From: Propionibacteriaceae bacterium
Lineage (GTDB): Bacteria > Actinomycetota > Actinomycetes > Propionibacteriales > Propionibacteriaceae
Direction of reading: 5' to 3'
Length of the DNA stretch: 6,864 nucleotides
NCBI GenBank assembly: GCA_027346035.1
Contig: DAIESZ010000002.1
Location: forward strand, 1 to 6,864
The translations under genes and the position numbers were made by a program. Shown piece after piece: positions 6,290 through 6,864 of the stretch. The stretch's first letter is position 1; the number at the start of each line of letters is the position of its first letter. A model generated the notes under the pieces. That model did no database searches, had not been told where the DNA came from, and was given only the letters and a program-made list of their open reading frames with translations.

Positions 6290-6864
6290 ATGAGTTCAAA
6301 GGTCAGCACATCCACCACGGTGTCCAGTCCCGCAGACCTACGCAATGTGGTCCTGGTCGGATCGTCCGGTTCCGGCAAGACCACAGTCTTCGAGGCCCTG
6401 CTCAGGGCACGCATCACCGGATACCGGGGCGAGCGCGACGACTCCGAGCGCGCGGCGTCCCTGACCCTCGCGTCGGTGGCGACCGGGAACGTCGTCATCA
6501 ACCTGCTGGACGCCCCTGGACACCCCGATTTCATCGGTGAGTTGCGCGCCGGGCTCCGTGCCGCCGACGCCGCGGTGTTCGTGGTCAGCGCCGCCGATGA
6601 CATCGACAACGCCACCACCACGCTGTGGCGCGAGTGCCGGGCCGTGGGAATGCCGCGTGCGATCGTCGTCACCAAGCTCGACGCCGAGGGCAGCGACTAC
6701 GACGCCGCGGTCGAGGCCTGCCGGGCGCTCGGCGACAGCATCGTTCCCGCCTACCTGCCGCTGCGCGACGCCGCCTGCACGATCACTGGCAACATGTCCC
6801 TGGTCACCAAGCGCGTCCACGACTACTCCAGCGGCGGCGAGCATGTGCGCGAGCCGAGCGACGA
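6290..6864 (+). CDS. EF-G-like translation GTPase (FusA2 type), 3' end outside window
   Basis: The first 191 codons of a gene that continues past the window. It belongs to the EF-G-like branch found in actinobacteria and called FusA2 in mycobacteria. The function of this branch is poorly defined, and it is distinct from the essential EF-G. The G domain shows LRNVVLVGSSGSGKTT (17-32, P-loop Lys30), LLDAPGHPDFIGELRAGLRAAD (72-93, G3 with His78), WRECRAVGMPRAIVVTKLD (113-131, G4) and IVPAYLPLRD (151-160). G4 reads TKLD instead of NKxD, as I recall for mycobacterial FusA2. Only about 43 residues separate the P-loop lysine from the G3 aspartate, well below the roughly 65 of EF-G, so switch I is contracted. 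The ATG at 6290 gives a short Ser/Thr-rich N terminus before the G domain. An ATG at 6271 is out of frame. The symbol is left blank because the remaining domains cannot be seen. Confidence 0.88.
   Translation, partial: MSSKVSTSTTVSSPADLRNVVLVGSSGSGKTTVFEALLRARITGYRGERDDSERAASLTLASVATGNVVINLLDAPGHPDFIGELRAGLRAADAAVFVVSAADDIDNATTTLWRECRAVGMPRAIVVTKLDAEGSDYDAAVEACRALGDSIVPAYLPLRDAACTITGNMSLVTKRVHDYSSGGEHVREPSD

Noticed and set aside
6271..6540. Open frame of 89 codons on the plus strand starting at ATG 6271
   Set aside because: It is in a different frame from the EF-G-like protein that begins at 6290 and overlaps its P-loop region; no recognisable content.
6157..6675. Open frame of 172 codons on the minus strand near the right edge
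   Set aside because: It is antisense to the EF-G-like G domain, whose P-loop, DAPGH and TKLD motifs are unambiguous. The antisense product is Ser/Arg/Thr-rich without motifs.

Overview
The window comes from a GC-rich bacterial chromosome, very probably an actinomycete (Actinomycetota). Three things point there. The minus-strand order rplM-rpsI-glmM is the one conserved in actinobacteria, including mycobacteria. The S9 protein carries a long acidic N-terminal extension. The right edge holds an actinobacterial-type EF-G-like GTPase rather than true EF-G. The gene set would suit Propionibacteriales, but the sequence alone does not fix the family.

Layout, left to right. Positions 1-116 hold no supported gene, only a GC-rich hairpin that could end glmM transcription. 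glmM (phosphoglucosamine mutase, minus) fills 117-1475. A 172-base gap follows, with a strong hairpin behind rpsI and a TATAGT box 8 bases before the glmM ATG, so glmM probably has its own, possibly leaderless, promoter. rpsI (1648-2175) and rplM (2207-2650) form a two-gene ribosomal operon on the minus strand. A promoter-like pair at 2784-2812 precedes it, giving a predicted leader of about 127 bases with competing hairpins. treZ (malto-oligosyltrehalose trehalohydrolase, minus) occupies 2826-4607. Divergent from it on the plus strand is a GH125-family alpha-mannosidase (4684-6135). After a 154-base gap with an inverted repeat and a promoter-like pair, the first 191 codons of an EF-G-like translation GTPase run off the right edge (6290-6864, plus).

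Functionally this is mostly a housekeeping region: cell-wall precursor supply (GlmM), large- and small-subunit ribosomal proteins (L13, S9) and a translation-factor paralogue. Two carbohydrate enzymes sit between them. TreZ performs the second step of trehalose formation from alpha-glucan, but its usual partners TreY and TreX are not in this window. The GH125 enzyme is predicted to trim alpha-1,6-linked mannose and has no visible signal peptide.

I see no phage, insertion sequence, CRISPR array, tRNA, rRNA or toxin-antitoxin pair, and no convincing new multi-gene system. The observations most worth checking are the contracted switch I region of the EF-G-like GTPase, the structured rplM leader, and the isolated treZ/GH125 divergent pair. 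Several starts were set by family fit and ribosome-binding or promoter spacing rather than by the longest open frame.
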